Positions 1 to 6,273 are shown, counted from the first letter of the stretch. The stretch: DNA of 6,475 nt from Pseudomonadota bacterium (GCA_023390695.1 JAEWCJ010000250.1:1-6475), one strand, 5' to 3'. Notes: a model not told the origin generated them from the sequence alone. A program made the numbers and translations.

Positions 1-676
1 CTTCCACCCGGCGCGAGAAGTCGTTGCCGGCTGCGGCCGCGCCTTCCTCCACGTTGCAGACATAGAGAATCGGCTTCGCGGTCATCAGGCCGAGCATGGC
101 GAAGGTCTTTTCTTCATCCGGCTTGCGCTCGACGAGGCGCGCGGGCTTGCCCTCGCGCAGGAACGGCAATGTGCGATTGACCAGTTCGAGCGTTTCCTTC
201 GCTTCCTTGTCGTTGCCGCGCGCCTTTTTCTCCAGCGCATCGACGCGGCGCTCCAGGCTGTCGAGATCCGCCAGCATCAATTCGGTCTCGATGGTCTCGA
301 TATCGGCGATCGGATCGATCTTGCCCTCGACATGGGTGACGTCGGAATCCTCAAAGCAGCGCACCACATGCGCGATGGCGTCGACCTCGCGGATATTGGC
401 GAGGAACTGGTTGCCGAGGCCTTCGCCCTTCGAGGCGCCGCGCACGAGCCCGGCGATGTCGACGAAGGTGAGGCGGGGCGGCACGATCTTTTCGGATTTC
501 GCGATCGCCGCGAGCTTGTCGAGCCGCGGATCGGGAACCGCCACTTCGCCGACATTGGGTTCGATGGTGCAGAACGGATAATTCGCCGCCTGCGCCGCCG
601 CCGTCTCGGTAAGTGCGTTGAAGAGCGTCGATTTGCCGACATTGGGCAGACCGACGATGCCGCATTTGAAACCCAT
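1..676 (-). CDS. ychF: Redox-regulated/ribosome-binding P-loop ATPase YchF (OLA1 family), C-terminal part missing
   Basis: The reading frame starts at ATG 676 and stays open to the left edge, giving 225 whole codons of a protein that is usually about 365 residues; the end lies outside the window. The G domain is clear: Walker A GLPNVGKS at residues 9-16, the switch I region YPFCTIEPN at 33-41, and DIAGL (G3) at 73-77. The fourth motif is NVEE at 208-211 in place of the NKxD of true GTPases; this replacement is the family hallmark and explains the known preference for ATP. Residues about 130-165 form the charged coiled-coil insertion. The missing part should hold the TGS domain. YchF binds ribosomes and is linked to translation and oxidative-stress responses. 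It begins only 4 bases after the pth stop codon with no strong ribosome binding site of its own, so translational coupling to pth is likely. Family identity is very secure. Confidence 0.97.
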   Translation of the reverse strand, partial: MGFKCGIVGLPNVGKSTLFNALTETAAAQAANYPFCTIEPNVGEVAVPDPRLDKLAAIAKSEKIVPPRLTFVDIAGLVRGASKGEGLGNQFLANIREVDAIAHVVRCFEDSDVTHVEGKIDPIADIETIETELMLADLDSLERRVDALEKKARGNDKEAKETLELVNRTLPFLREGKPARLVERKPDEEKTFAMLGLMTAKPILYVCNVEEGAAAAGNDFSRRVE

Positions 677-680
677 CAGA

Positions 681-1313
681 TCAATCCGTGTCTTTTCGCT
701 GCTCGCGGGTCTTGGCGTCGTCCGGACCGTTCCGGTCGAAGCCTTTCGCCGTCATCGCGAGGTGAATCTTGTTCTGGAAACTCGCATCCTCGCCGCGCGC
801 CAGCAATTCGGCATTGTCGGCGATGGCATCGCACATCGTCTCCACCCAGTCGCGCTCGCTCTTGGCGAAGTCCGACAGGACATAGGAATGCACGATGGCC
901 TTGTCGCCGGGATGGCCGATGCCCATGCGCGCGCGTTTGTAGTCATTGCCCATATGCGCGGTGATCGAGCGCAGGCCGTTATGGCCGGCATTGCCGCCGC
1001 CCACCTTGAGACGCAATTTGCCGGCCGGCAAATCGAGTTCGTCGTGGAACACGACAATCTCGTCGAGGCCGACCTTGTAGAATTTCGCCGCTTCGGCGAC
1101 GGCGCGGCCGGATTCGTTCATGAACGTGCCCGGCATGAGCAGCAGCACGCGCGCGGAACCGATATTGCCTTCCGCCGCCATGCCCTGAAAACGCCGACGC
1201 CACGGCGCAATGCCGTGGCGTTTGGCGATGGCTTCGACAGCCATGAAGCCGATATTGTGCCGGTTGCCCGCGGGGCGGGCCCCCGGATTGCCGAGCCCGA
1301 CAAGAAGAAGCAT
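681..1313 (-). CDS. pth: Peptidyl-tRNA hydrolase
   Basis: Pth cleaves the ester bond between peptide and tRNA in peptidyl-tRNAs that drop off the ribosome, recycling tRNA in the cytoplasm; it is normally essential. The 210-residue protein has the full active-site set: GLGNPG at 6-11 with Asn9, the catalytic His19 in RHNIGF, TFMNESG at 63-69 with Asn66, HDELDLPAG at 90-98 with Asp91, and [12 protein letters not shown] at 105-116 with Asn112. The family is usually about 190-210 residues; the charged tail after residue 190 is the variable end. I chose ATG 1313, which puts [11 protein letters not shown] at the N terminus as in the family. The frame is also open to a TTG at 1331, which would add six residues (MRRHHP) with no homology support. 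No good ribosome binding site is visible before either start. The gene lies 33 bases after rplY and 4 before ychF, in one apparent operon. Confidence 0.97.
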   Translation of the reverse strand: MLLLVGLGNPGARPAGNRHNIGFMAVEAIAKRHGIAPWRRRFQGMAAEGNIGSARVLLLMPGTFMNESGRAVAEAAKFYKVGLDEIVVFHDELDLPAGKLRLKVGGGNAGHNGLRSITAHMGNDYKRARMGIGHPGDKAIVHSYVLSDFAKSERDWVETMCDAIADNAELLARGEDASFQNKIHLAMTAKGFDRNGPDDAKTREQRKDTD

Positions 1314-1321
1314 GGGATGAT

Positions 1322-1346
1322 GACGGCGCAATTACGCGCCGCCGTC
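1322..1346 (-). promoter_or_regulatory. Inverted repeat in the rplY-pth spacer
   Basis: Directly after the rplY stop codon, bases 1322-1328 (gacggcg) pair perfectly with 1340-1346 (cgccgtc), leaving an 11-base loop. A competing inner pairing joins ggcgc (1325-1329) to gcgcc (1336-1340). There is no T-run on the minus strand after it, so it is not a normal intrinsic terminator. It fills most of the spacer before the pth ATG and could influence pth translation or protect the end of a processed rplY message. Function is inferred only. Confidence 0.35.
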
Positions 1347-2030
1347 TCACTTCTTCTCGGCGGCCTTGTCGCCGCCCGCGCCAGCGGGAGCAGCGGCGCC
1401 GGCAGCGGGTGCACCGGCGGCAGGCGCGGCCGCAGCGGCAGCCTCGGCGCGGGTTTCTTCCGCATAGCCGGACGGCGGCACGATGGTGACCAGCGTGACG
1501 TCTTCGGTGCCGATCGGCTGCACGCCTTCCGGCAGCTTGACGTCGCTCAGGTGGACCGAATTGTTGATCTCAAGCTCCGACACGTCGACGTCGATCGCCT
1601 GCGGGATCCGGTCGGGCGGGCAGCGGACCGGCAGCGTGTGCGCGACGATGTTGACCGCGCCGCCGCGTTTCACGCCCGGCGACACTTCGGCGCCGGTGAC
1701 GTGGATCGGCACGTTCACGCGGATGAGCTGACCTTCCGCGAGACGCATGAAGTCGACGTGGATCGGATAATCCTTCACCGGATCGAGCTGATAGTCGCGC
1801 GGAATGACGCGATGCTTCTTGCCGTCAATGTTGATGTCGTAGAGCGTGGTGAGAAAACGCCCGTGATAGATGCGGGTGCGGATTTCGACGTGGTCCAGCG
1901 AGATGGCGAGCGGCGGCTCGTTGGCGCCGTAGATCACGGCTGGCGTGCGTCCTGCGCGACGTTCTGCCCGAGCGGCCCCCTTGCCGGCCTTCGGACGCAG
2001 CGTCGCCTTCAATTCCTTGACGGCTGACAT
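1347..2030 (-). CDS. rplY: 50S ribosomal protein L25, long Ctc/TL5 form
   Basis: L25 binds 5S rRNA in the central protuberance of the large ribosomal subunit. The 227-residue product is the long two-domain Ctc/TL5 type. The N-terminal 5S-binding domain (about residues 4-95) includes AVIYGANEPP and a segment ending in DYPIHVDFMRL. The beta-rich C-terminal domain (about 100-187) includes GGAVNIVAHTLPVRCP. The last 35 residues or so (193-227) are a low-complexity Ala/Gly/Pro tail ending in charged DKAAEKK; such tails vary between alphaproteobacteria. The ATG at 2030 has a good ribosome binding site, AAGGA (complement of 2040-2044), 9 bases upstream. The gene heads an apparent rplY-pth-ychF operon with a strong-looking promoter at 2129-2157 and a hairpin-containing leader of about 90 bases. 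In Bacillus the homologue Ctc is a general stress protein; whether that holds here cannot be seen. Confidence 0.96.
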   Translation of the reverse strand: MSAVKELKATLRPKAGKGAARAERRAGRTPAVIYGANEPPLAISLDHVEIRTRIYHGRFLTTLYDINIDGKKHRVIPRDYQLDPVKDYPIHVDFMRLAEGQLIRVNVPIHVTGAEVSPGVKRGGAVNIVAHTLPVRCPPDRIPQAIDVDVSELEINNSVHLSDVKLPEGVQPIGTEDVTLVTIVPPSGYAEETRAEAAAAAAPAAGAPAAGAAAPAGAGGDKAAEKK

Positions 2031-2079
2031 GGCGAATAGTCCTTTGCTTTGATCGCGGTACGATCGGTGGATGTTCGAG

Positions 2080-2119
2080 AAAAAGCCGCGGCTTGCCTCC
2101 AGGGGTGCGGGGGCCGCGG
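2080..2119 (-). promoter_or_regulatory. Leader hairpin plus T-run upstream of rplY (attenuator-like)
   Basis: On the minus strand, CCGCGGC (complement of 2113-2119) is followed 20 bases later by its perfect complement GCCGCGG (complement of 2086-2092), then one C and a run of five T (2084-2080). Stem plus T-run resembles an intrinsic terminator lying between the predicted transcription start (about 2122) and the rplY ribosome binding site near 2042. It could be an attenuator, or a 5' stem that stabilises the mRNA. The long loop and the stem of only 7 bp make termination uncertain. Confidence 0.4.
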
Positions 2120-2128
2120 TTGCGCGCG

Positions 2129-2157
2129 CTTATAGCGGGCGAACCCCGTTCTGACAA
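2129..2157 (-). promoter_or_regulatory. Sigma70-type promoter of the rplY-pth-ychF operon
   Basis: Read on the minus strand there is a -35 box TTGTCA (complement of 2152-2157) and a -10 box TATAAG (complement of 2129-2134), each 5/6 to consensus and exactly 17 bases apart. The start of transcription would be near 2122, giving rplY a leader of about 90 bases. It sits in the only sizeable gap before this operon and points the right way. This is the best promoter match I found in the window. Confidence 0.7.
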
Positions 2158-2198
2158 GAAAAGCACTGCAGAATGGGCCCGGCGGGGCCTGTCTTGGC

Positions 2199-2216
2199 AA
2201 AAAATCCGGAAACCGG
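2199..2216 (-). terminator. Weak intrinsic-terminator candidate after ubiK
   Basis: Ten bases beyond the ubiK stop codon, the minus strand reads CCGG-TTT-CCGG (complement of 2206-2216), then an A and six T (complement of 2199-2204). The T-run is good but the stem has only 4 bp, so it may work poorly or need Rho. It lies upstream of the rplY promoter, where an end to ubiK transcription would make sense. Confidence 0.35.
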
Positions 2217-2226
2217 CGCCGAAGGC

Positions 2227-2544
2227 TTAAGAAGCGTCCGCCGGACTGTCCTTGCCGGGGTCCTTGACCGCTTCCTTGGGGGCCTTTTTGGCCTTGGCCT
2301 CGAACTTGGCCTCGAGCGCCTCGATGCGGGCCTTCAGCGCGTCGTTTTCCTCGCGGGCGAGCCGCGCCATGTCCTGCACCGCCTCGAATTCCTCGCGCTT
2401 GACGAGGTCCATGTCGCGCAGCCAGCGCTCGGCCTGGGTCTTGAACAGGGTGTCGAATTCCCGCCGCACGCCCTGGGCCACACCGGCGGCGTCATTCATC
2501 AATCGTGCGATCTCGTCGAAAAAGCGGCCGCTGGTCTGGGTCAT
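2227..2544 (-). CDS. ubiK: UbiK/BMFP-family accessory factor (DUF526)
   Basis: This is a 105-residue acidic and basic, mostly helical protein with no signal peptide or membrane segment. The first 45 residues ([20 protein letters not shown] and onward) and the segment [15 protein letters not shown] at 46-60 match the BMFP family. Residues about 51-83 form a heptad-patterned coiled coil ([20 protein letters not shown]), followed by a Lys/Ala-rich tail to residue 105. In E. coli the family member UbiK binds UbiJ and supports aerobic ubiquinone synthesis; the Brucella protein BMFP was described as having membrane fusogenic activity in vitro and forming trimers. Which applies here is inference. 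I chose ATG 2544, because GGAGA (complement of 2550-2554) lies 5 bases upstream and the family's N terminus begins there; a longer open frame back to 2682 looks unrelated. It is transcribed divergently from lgt. Confidence 0.88.
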   Translation of the reverse strand: MTQTSGRFFDEIARLMNDAAGVAQGVRREFDTLFKTQAERWLRDMDLVKREEFEAVQDMARLAREENDALKARIEALEAKFEAKAKKAPKEAVKDPGKDSPADAS

Positions 2545-2708
2545 CCTCGTCTCCGCACGCGTTACAGGCCCGATGCCGTCGCTCGTGCAAGATATGGCCT
2601 GCCCGTGCGGCTGCCGCAAGCGTGCGATGGGGATATGGTATCCATGAGCATCAGCTTGACTTCCGGCCGCGCAACCCCGCAAACCGGCAAAGCGAGGGCG
2701 GGCCCATC
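2545..2708. other. Divergent spacer between ubiK and lgt with short dyads
   Basis: This 164-base spacer must hold the promoters of both divergent genes, yet no convincing -35/-10 pair stands out. It contains two 5-bp inverted repeats, each with a 3-base centre: TGCGG-CTG-CCGCA at 2606-2618 and GGATA-TGG-TATCC at 2631-2643. The heptamer GATATGG occurs at 2591 and again at 2632. A TTGACT at 2655-2660 resembles a -35 box for lgt but has no good -10 partner. These may be operator-like sites or chance. Confidence 0.3.
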
Positions 2709-3533
2709 ATGCCACTTCTGACATTGCCATTTCCCGATATCGATCCGGTGCTGATCAGCATTGGCCCGTTCGCGATCCGCTGGTACGCCCTCGCCTATAT
2801 CGGCGGTATTCTGCTCGGCTGGGTCTATGCCCGCTGGATGATCCGCAACGAGCGGCTCTGGGCTGGCAAGCCGCCGATGACGGTCACCGACTTCGACGAT
2901 TTCATCGTCTGGGTGACGCTCGGCATCATTCTCGGCGGCCGCACCGGCTACGTCCTGTTCTACAACCCGTCCTATTTCGCCGCGCATCCTGCCGAGATCT
3001 TCCAGCTCTGGAATGGCGGCATGTCGTTCCATGGCGGATTTGCCGGCTGTGTGATCGCGGTGGTGCTGTTCGCGTGGCGCCGCAAGATTTCAATCCTGTC
3101 GCTGGGCGACCTGACCTGCGCCGCCGGACCGATCGGTTTGTTTCTCGGCCGCCTCGCCAATTTCATCAACGGTGAATTGTGGGGACGTCCGGCCGATGTG
3201 CCCTGGTCCTTCGTCTTCCCGGGCGCCGGGCCCTTGCCGCGTCATCCCAGCCAGCTTTATGAGGCGGCGCTGGAAGGGCTGGTGCTGTTCATCGTGCTGG
3301 CGCTGTTCGTGCGCAAGGGCGCGCTGAAACGGCCGGGCCTGATCATCGGCGTATTTGCCATCGGCTATGCGCTGGCGCGCTCCTTCTGCGAGCTATTCCG
3401 CGAGCCGGACGCCCAGCTTGGATTTCTCTGGGGCGGGCTGACCATGGGCATGCTGCTCTCCATCCCGCTGCTGCTGGCCGGGGTTGCCTTCGTCGTTTAC
3501 GCTCTGCGCAGCCCACGCAGGGACGGCGCATGA
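2709..3533 (+). CDS. lgt: Phosphatidylglycerol--prolipoprotein diacylglyceryl transferase
   Basis: Lgt moves a diacylglyceryl group from phosphatidylglycerol to the lipobox cysteine of prolipoproteins, the first step of bacterial lipoprotein maturation in the inner membrane. The 274-residue protein has several hydrophobic segments (for example about 15-42, 65-88, 110-125, 136-150, 188-202, 209-224, 240-264). Family hallmarks are present: RWYALAY at 24-30, with the conserved Tyr26; SFHGG at 106-110, with the essential His108; the Lgt signature [13 protein letters not shown] at 147-159; HPSQLYE at 179-185; and REPDAQ at 231-236, with the conserved Arg. I chose ATG 2709: it gives the family's usual length and N terminus, with a modest GAGGG at 2694-2698. 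The frame is open further upstream to 2505, but that part is not Lgt-like and lies antisense to ubiK. Its stop overlaps the midA start (ATGA), so the two are probably co-translated. Confidence 0.97.
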   Translation: MPLLTLPFPDIDPVLISIGPFAIRWYALAYIGGILLGWVYARWMIRNERLWAGKPPMTVTDFDDFIVWVTLGIILGGRTGYVLFYNPSYFAAHPAEIFQLWNGGMSFHGGFAGCVIAVVLFAWRRKISILSLGDLTCAAGPIGLFLGRLANFINGELWGRPADVPWSFVFPGAGPLPRHPSQLYEAALEGLVLFIVLALFVRKGALKRPGLIIGVFAIGYALARSFCELFREPDAQLGFLWGGLTMGMLLSIPLLLAGVAFVVYALRSPRRDGA

Positions 3534-4633
3534 CCACGGCCATCGTTTCACCGCTCGAGACCGAATTGCGGCGGCTGATCTCCGCCGCCGGTCCGATGCC
3601 GGTGTGGAAATTCATGTCCCTGTGTCTCGCTCATCCGCAGCACGGATATTACGTGACCCAGGATCCGTTCGGCACCGGCGGCGATTTCACGACGGCGCCG
3701 GAGATCAGCCAGATCTTTGGCGAATTGATCGGTGTCTGGGCGCTGGCGGTCTGGCGCGCGATGGGATCGCCGGAAAATGTGCGCCTGGTCGAACTCGGCC
3801 CGGGCCGCGGCACCATGATGAAGGACGCCCTGCGTGCTCTGCGCATTGCGCCGGATTTCCGCAGAGCGATCTCGCTGCACCTCGTCGAAGCCAGCCCGGT
3901 GCTTGAGAGCATACAGCGCGACATGCTCGACACGCTGGACATTCCGGCGATGTGGCATCGCACCTTCGACGATGTGCCTGACGGGCCGCTGATCATCCTC
4001 GCCAACGAGTTCATCGACGCCTTGCCGGTCCATCAGGCGGTGAAGCAGACGGACGGATGGCACGAGCGTGTGATCGGCCTCGACGGCGCCGGCGATTTCG
4101 CGTTCGGTGTCGCCGCCGATTGCATTCCGCATTTTGAGCGCTTGTTGCCGGAGCATCTGCGCGACGCGCCTTCGGGCGCGATCTATGAATGGCGGCCGGA
4201 CGCCTTTGCCTTCGACCTCGCGCGCAAGGTGCGCGATCAGGGCGCAGCGCTGATCATCGATTACGGATATGCCGACGGCGGCATTGGCGACACCCTGCAG
4301 GCAATCGGCCGGCATCAATTCGCGGATGTGCTGAAAGCACCGGGGCGCGTCGACATCACCGCGCATGTCGATTTCCGTGCTTTCGGCGTGGCTGCGGAAA
4401 GCATGGGCGCGAGCGTGCAGGGGCCGACCACGCAGGGAGATTTCCTGCGCCGCATGGGGATCGAGCTGCGCGCGCAGGGGCTCAAGGCCAGCGCGTCGGC
4501 ACAGCAGGCCGCCGAGATCGATTCCGCCGTCGCACGGCTGACCGAGAGCGGCTCCACCGGAATGGGAGAATTGTTCAAGGTGATGGCGGTTGCCAATCCC
4601 AAGCTCGGCAGATTGCCGGCTCTGGAGGATTGA
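3530..4633 (+). CDS. Class I SAM-dependent methyltransferase, MidA/NDUFAF7 family (COG1565)
   Basis: This 367-residue cytoplasmic protein belongs to the family of mitochondrial NDUFAF7/MidA. Diagnostic stretches are HGYY at 38-41, [16 protein letters not shown] at 53-68, the SAM-binding glycine loop ELGPGRG at 88-94, [11 protein letters not shown] at 159-169, IIDYGY at 242-247, [11 protein letters not shown] at 272-282 and MGELFKVMA at 345-353. The human enzyme dimethylates an arginine of complex I subunit NDUFS2; a matching role on bacterial NuoD is plausible but not shown by this sequence. It starts within the lgt stop (ATGA at 3530-3533), with AGGGA at 3519-3523 as a possible ribosome binding site 6 bases upstream. 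Its own last codons carry the pgeF ribosome binding site. The length and all core motifs look intact. No bacterial gene name is firmly established, so I give none. Confidence 0.93.
   Translation: MTTAIVSPLETELRRLISAAGPMPVWKFMSLCLAHPQHGYYVTQDPFGTGGDFTTAPEISQIFGELIGVWALAVWRAMGSPENVRLVELGPGRGTMMKDALRALRIAPDFRRAISLHLVEASPVLESIQRDMLDTLDIPAMWHRTFDDVPDGPLIILANEFIDALPVHQAVKQTDGWHERVIGLDGAGDFAFGVAADCIPHFERLLPEHLRDAPSGAIYEWRPDAFAFDLARKVRDQGAALIIDYGYADGGIGDTLQAIGRHQFADVLKAPGRVDITAHVDFRAFGVAAESMGASVQGPTTQGDFLRRMGIELRAQGLKASASAQQAAEIDSAVARLTESGSTGMGELFKVMAVANPKLGRLPALED
4624..4628 (+). promoter_or_regulatory. Shine-Dalgarno site of pgeF inside the end of midA
   Basis: GGAGG at 4624-4628 lies 9 bases before ATG 4638 and inside the last codons of the methyltransferase gene. 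It decides the pgeF start against an upstream in-frame ATG at 4590, which lies deep in the preceding gene and would add 16 residues unlike the family. Confidence 0.8.
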
Positions 4634-4637
4634 AGCG

Positions 4638-5405
4638 ATGCAGACGGCGCCGTCGCTCTCGGCCTTGCGCGGCATTCGCCATGCGTTCTTCACGCGCGAA
4701 GGCGGAGTGTCGCAAGGCATCTATGCCGGTCTCAATGGCGGCGTCGGCTCCGGCGACGAGCCCGCTCACGTCACCGAAAATCGCGCGCGCATGGCACGCA
4801 TCCTGAGCGTCGATGCCGACAGATTCGCAACCGTGCATCAGGTTCATTCTCCCGACGTCGTCGTCGCCGAAGCCGCCTGGCGCCTGGAGGCGCGGCCGCG
4901 CGCGGACGCAATCGTGACGCGCGTCCCGCAACTCGCCATCGGCGTCACCACGGCGGATTGCGGGCCGGTGCTGTTCGCCGATCCGAAGGCGCGCGTGATC
5001 GGCGCCGCGCATGCCGGCTGGCGCGGTGCGCTGACCGGCGTGCTCGATGCGACGATCGCCGCGATGGAGCAACTGGGTGCCGATCGCGATCACATGGTCG
5101 CGGCGCTGGGGCCGATGATCAGCCAGCGCAATTACGAGGTCGGTCCGGAATTTGTGCAGAATTTCTGCCGGCAGGATCCTGCCAATGCGCGCTTCTTTCA
5201 GGATTCGACGCGGAAAGAGCATGCGCTGTTCGATCTGCCCGGCTATATCGCCGCCCGCCTGCGCCGCGCCGGGCTCGACCAGATCGAGAATCTCGGGCTT
5301 TGCACCTATTCCGATCCCGAGCGGTTCTACAGCTATCGCCGCTCCGTGCACCGCGGCGAGCCCGATTATGGCCGCCACATCAACGCGATCGTGCTGACTG
5401 ATTAA
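4638..5405 (+). CDS. pgeF: Peptidoglycan editing factor PgeF (YfiH/DUF152, laccase-domain fold)
   Basis: The 255-residue protein shows the YfiH/PgeF family pattern: FFTREGGVSQGIYAGLN at 17-33, QVHS with His70, TTADCGPVLFAD with Cys108, and AAHAGWRG with His125. His70-Cys108-His125 is the conserved metal-binding triad. In E. coli PgeF acts on UDP-MurNAc bearing L-Ser in place of L-Ala, keeping serine out of peptidoglycan; homologues have also been reported as purine nucleoside phosphorylase/adenosine deaminase enzymes (FAMIN/LACC1 relatives). Older annotation as polyphenol oxidase or laccase is weaker. In the loop LGPMISQRNYEVG (157-169), Met160 stands where many homologues have Cys. The start at 4638 has GGAGG 9 bases upstream and is 4 bases after the midA stop. 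It appears to be the last gene of the lgt operon, followed by a hairpin at 5428-5443. Confidence 0.94.
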   Translation: MQTAPSLSALRGIRHAFFTREGGVSQGIYAGLNGGVGSGDEPAHVTENRARMARILSVDADRFATVHQVHSPDVVVAEAAWRLEARPRADAIVTRVPQLAIGVTTADCGPVLFADPKARVIGAAHAGWRGALTGVLDATIAAMEQLGADRDHMVAALGPMISQRNYEVGPEFVQNFCRQDPANARFFQDSTRKEHALFDLPGYIAARLRRAGLDQIENLGLCTYSDPERFYSYRRSVHRGEPDYGRHINAIVLTD

Positions 5406-5427
5406 CGCACTTCGCCGCAGGCACCCC

Positions 5428-5443
5428 GGCGGTCTGGACCGCC
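5428..5443 (+). terminator. Hairpin 22 bases after pgeF, possible transcript end
   Basis: GGCGGTC (5428-5434) and GACCGCC (5437-5443) are perfect 7-bp complements separated by TG, so in RNA they give about a 6-bp stem with a CUGG loop. It is well placed to end the lgt-midA-pgeF transcript, but no T-run follows (the next bases are ttcgaaaata). It may be a 3'-end stabilising stem or a Rho-dependent end. Confidence 0.35.
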
Positions 5444-5517
5444 TTCGAAAATACCGCTACCTCTGATCCCGGCCTGATCAATGGACCGAAGAGTCCGGAT
5501 CCTGGTGCGGGGGTTTC

Positions 5518-6180
5518 ATGCAGGGTGGTGCGGCAGGCGCAGTGTTGCGCGGCTTGGCAATGGTCATGCTTGCCATGTGCACGGCAGGTTGCGTGACTGA
5601 CGGTCAGCGCACAGGCGCGTTGCCGGCGGACGCGCGCAGCCGCGTCGCGTTCGAATCGATCGACGGCGCGCCGCCGGCCGTATTCCAGAAACTGGTGCAA
5701 AAGCTCAGCGAAGAAGCCGAAGCCCGTCAGGTCCCGATGGTGACACGCACGGGCTACGCCCCGTACCGGATCCGCGGATATATCGCGACCAGCGTGGTGA
5801 AAAAGCAGGCCGTCGTGTCGTGGGTGTGGGACGTTTATGACGGCGAGACCCGCCGGGCCGCCCGCCTGAGCGGCGAGGAACCGGCCGGACCAGCCGGTCA
5901 GGATGCCTGGAGTGTCGCCAGCGACGATGCGGTGCTGGCGCGGGTCGCACGCAGCGGCATGGCGCAACTGGCGGCATTTCTGGCGGCGCCTGCGGCCTCG
6001 CCCGGGGCGGCGCCCGTCCCGGAAGGCGGGACGGACAGCGACCTGACGGTGGCCGCGGCGGATGGCGGTGGCCAGGAGACGGCGGTGACCGGCTCGATTG
6101 CCGCGGGATCGGATGTTTTGCTGCCACCGCGGCGGCCCGCCGGACGGCCGCAGCAGGTCGCCGCGGCCCCGGCCAGGTGA
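5518..6180 (+). CDS. Uncharacterised predicted lipoprotein
   Basis: I do not recognise a named family. The 220-residue product begins with a lipoprotein-type signal: Arg11, a hydrophobic stretch 12-22, then CTAGC with the candidate lipidated cysteine at residue 25 (Thr at -3 is less usual than Leu). A compact domain follows at about 43-157: FESIDGAPPAVFQKLVQKL with a helix-like pattern, then RIRGYIAT (84-91) and a strand-rich stretch ending SWVWDVYDG at 101-109, then RRAARLSGEE (112-121) and a helix at about 134-156. Residues 158-220 are low-complexity Ala/Gly/Pro, with VTGSI (190-194) and LLPPRRP (201-207), a tail style I associate with rhizobial envelope proteins. The location is probably the periplasmic face of a membrane; Lgt, encoded 2 kb upstream, would lipidate it. 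The ATG at 5518 follows a GGGGG at 5509-5513. No clear promoter is visible in the 112-base spacer before it. Confidence 0.75.
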   Translation: MQGGAAGAVLRGLAMVMLAMCTAGCVTDGQRTGALPADARSRVAFESIDGAPPAVFQKLVQKLSEEAEARQVPMVTRTGYAPYRIRGYIATSVVKKQAVVSWVWDVYDGETRRAARLSGEEPAGPAGQDAWSVASDDAVLARVARSGMAQLAAFLAAPAASPGAAPVPEGGTDSDLTVAAADGGGQETAVTGSIAAGSDVLLPPRRPAGRPQQVAAAPAR

Positions 6181-6226
6181 CGTATTCGGGCCACTGGTTC
6201 AAAAAGCTTAAGGATACGGCCTCTCG

Positions 6227-6232
6227 TATATT
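6227..6232 (+). promoter_or_regulatory. Possible -10 box for prs
   Basis: TATATT at 6227-6232 is 5/6 to the -10 consensus and is the best such match in the 181 bases before prs. The -35 region 16-17 bases upstream (around aagctta at 6204-6210) matches poorly, and no TG extension is present, so it would need an activator or is not a promoter. If used, transcription would start near 6239 and leave a leader of about 120 bases. The box overlaps one arm of a 5-bp dyad, ATACG-6-CGTAT (6214-6229). Confidence 0.3.
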
Positions 6233-6240
6233 GCGCTGGC

Positions 6241-6273
6241 CGCAGGCGGCTTGTTATCAGGACGCCGCCTGCG
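6241..6273 (+). promoter_or_regulatory. Perfect 10-bp inverted repeat in the spacer before prs
   Basis: CGCAGGCGGC (6241-6250) and GCCGCCTGCG (6264-6273) are exact complements with a 13-base loop, giving a very GC-rich stem in RNA. No T-run follows, so an ordinary intrinsic terminator is unlikely. It lies 60 bases after the lipoprotein stop codon and 88 bases before the prs ATG. Either a 3' stem of the lipoprotein message or a 5' leader element of prs fits. Confidence 0.55.

Noticed and set aside
618..2027. A 469-codon open frame on the plus strand across pth and rplY
   Set aside because: It is antisense to two unmistakable conserved genes, and its sequence is Arg/His/Asp-rich as expected of a shadow frame in GC-rich DNA.
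2545..2680. A ubiK promoter such as TTGCGG-17-CATATC or TTGCAC-18-TGTAAC on the minus strand
   Set aside because: Each pair has at least one box with only three matches to consensus, not enough to report as a feature.
2505..2708. A 68-codon N-terminal extension of Lgt
   Set aside because: The added residues are Arg/Ser-rich, unlike any Lgt N terminus, and overlap the divergent ubiK start; ATG 2709 gives the normal family length.
3548..4720. A 390-codon open frame on the minus strand across the methyltransferase gene
   Set aside because: It is antisense to a gene with all MidA-family motifs; long shadow frames are expected at this GC content.
4575..5378. A 267-codon open frame on the minus strand opposite pgeF
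   Set aside because: It is a shadow of pgeF with no recognisable domain and no ribosome binding site supporting it.
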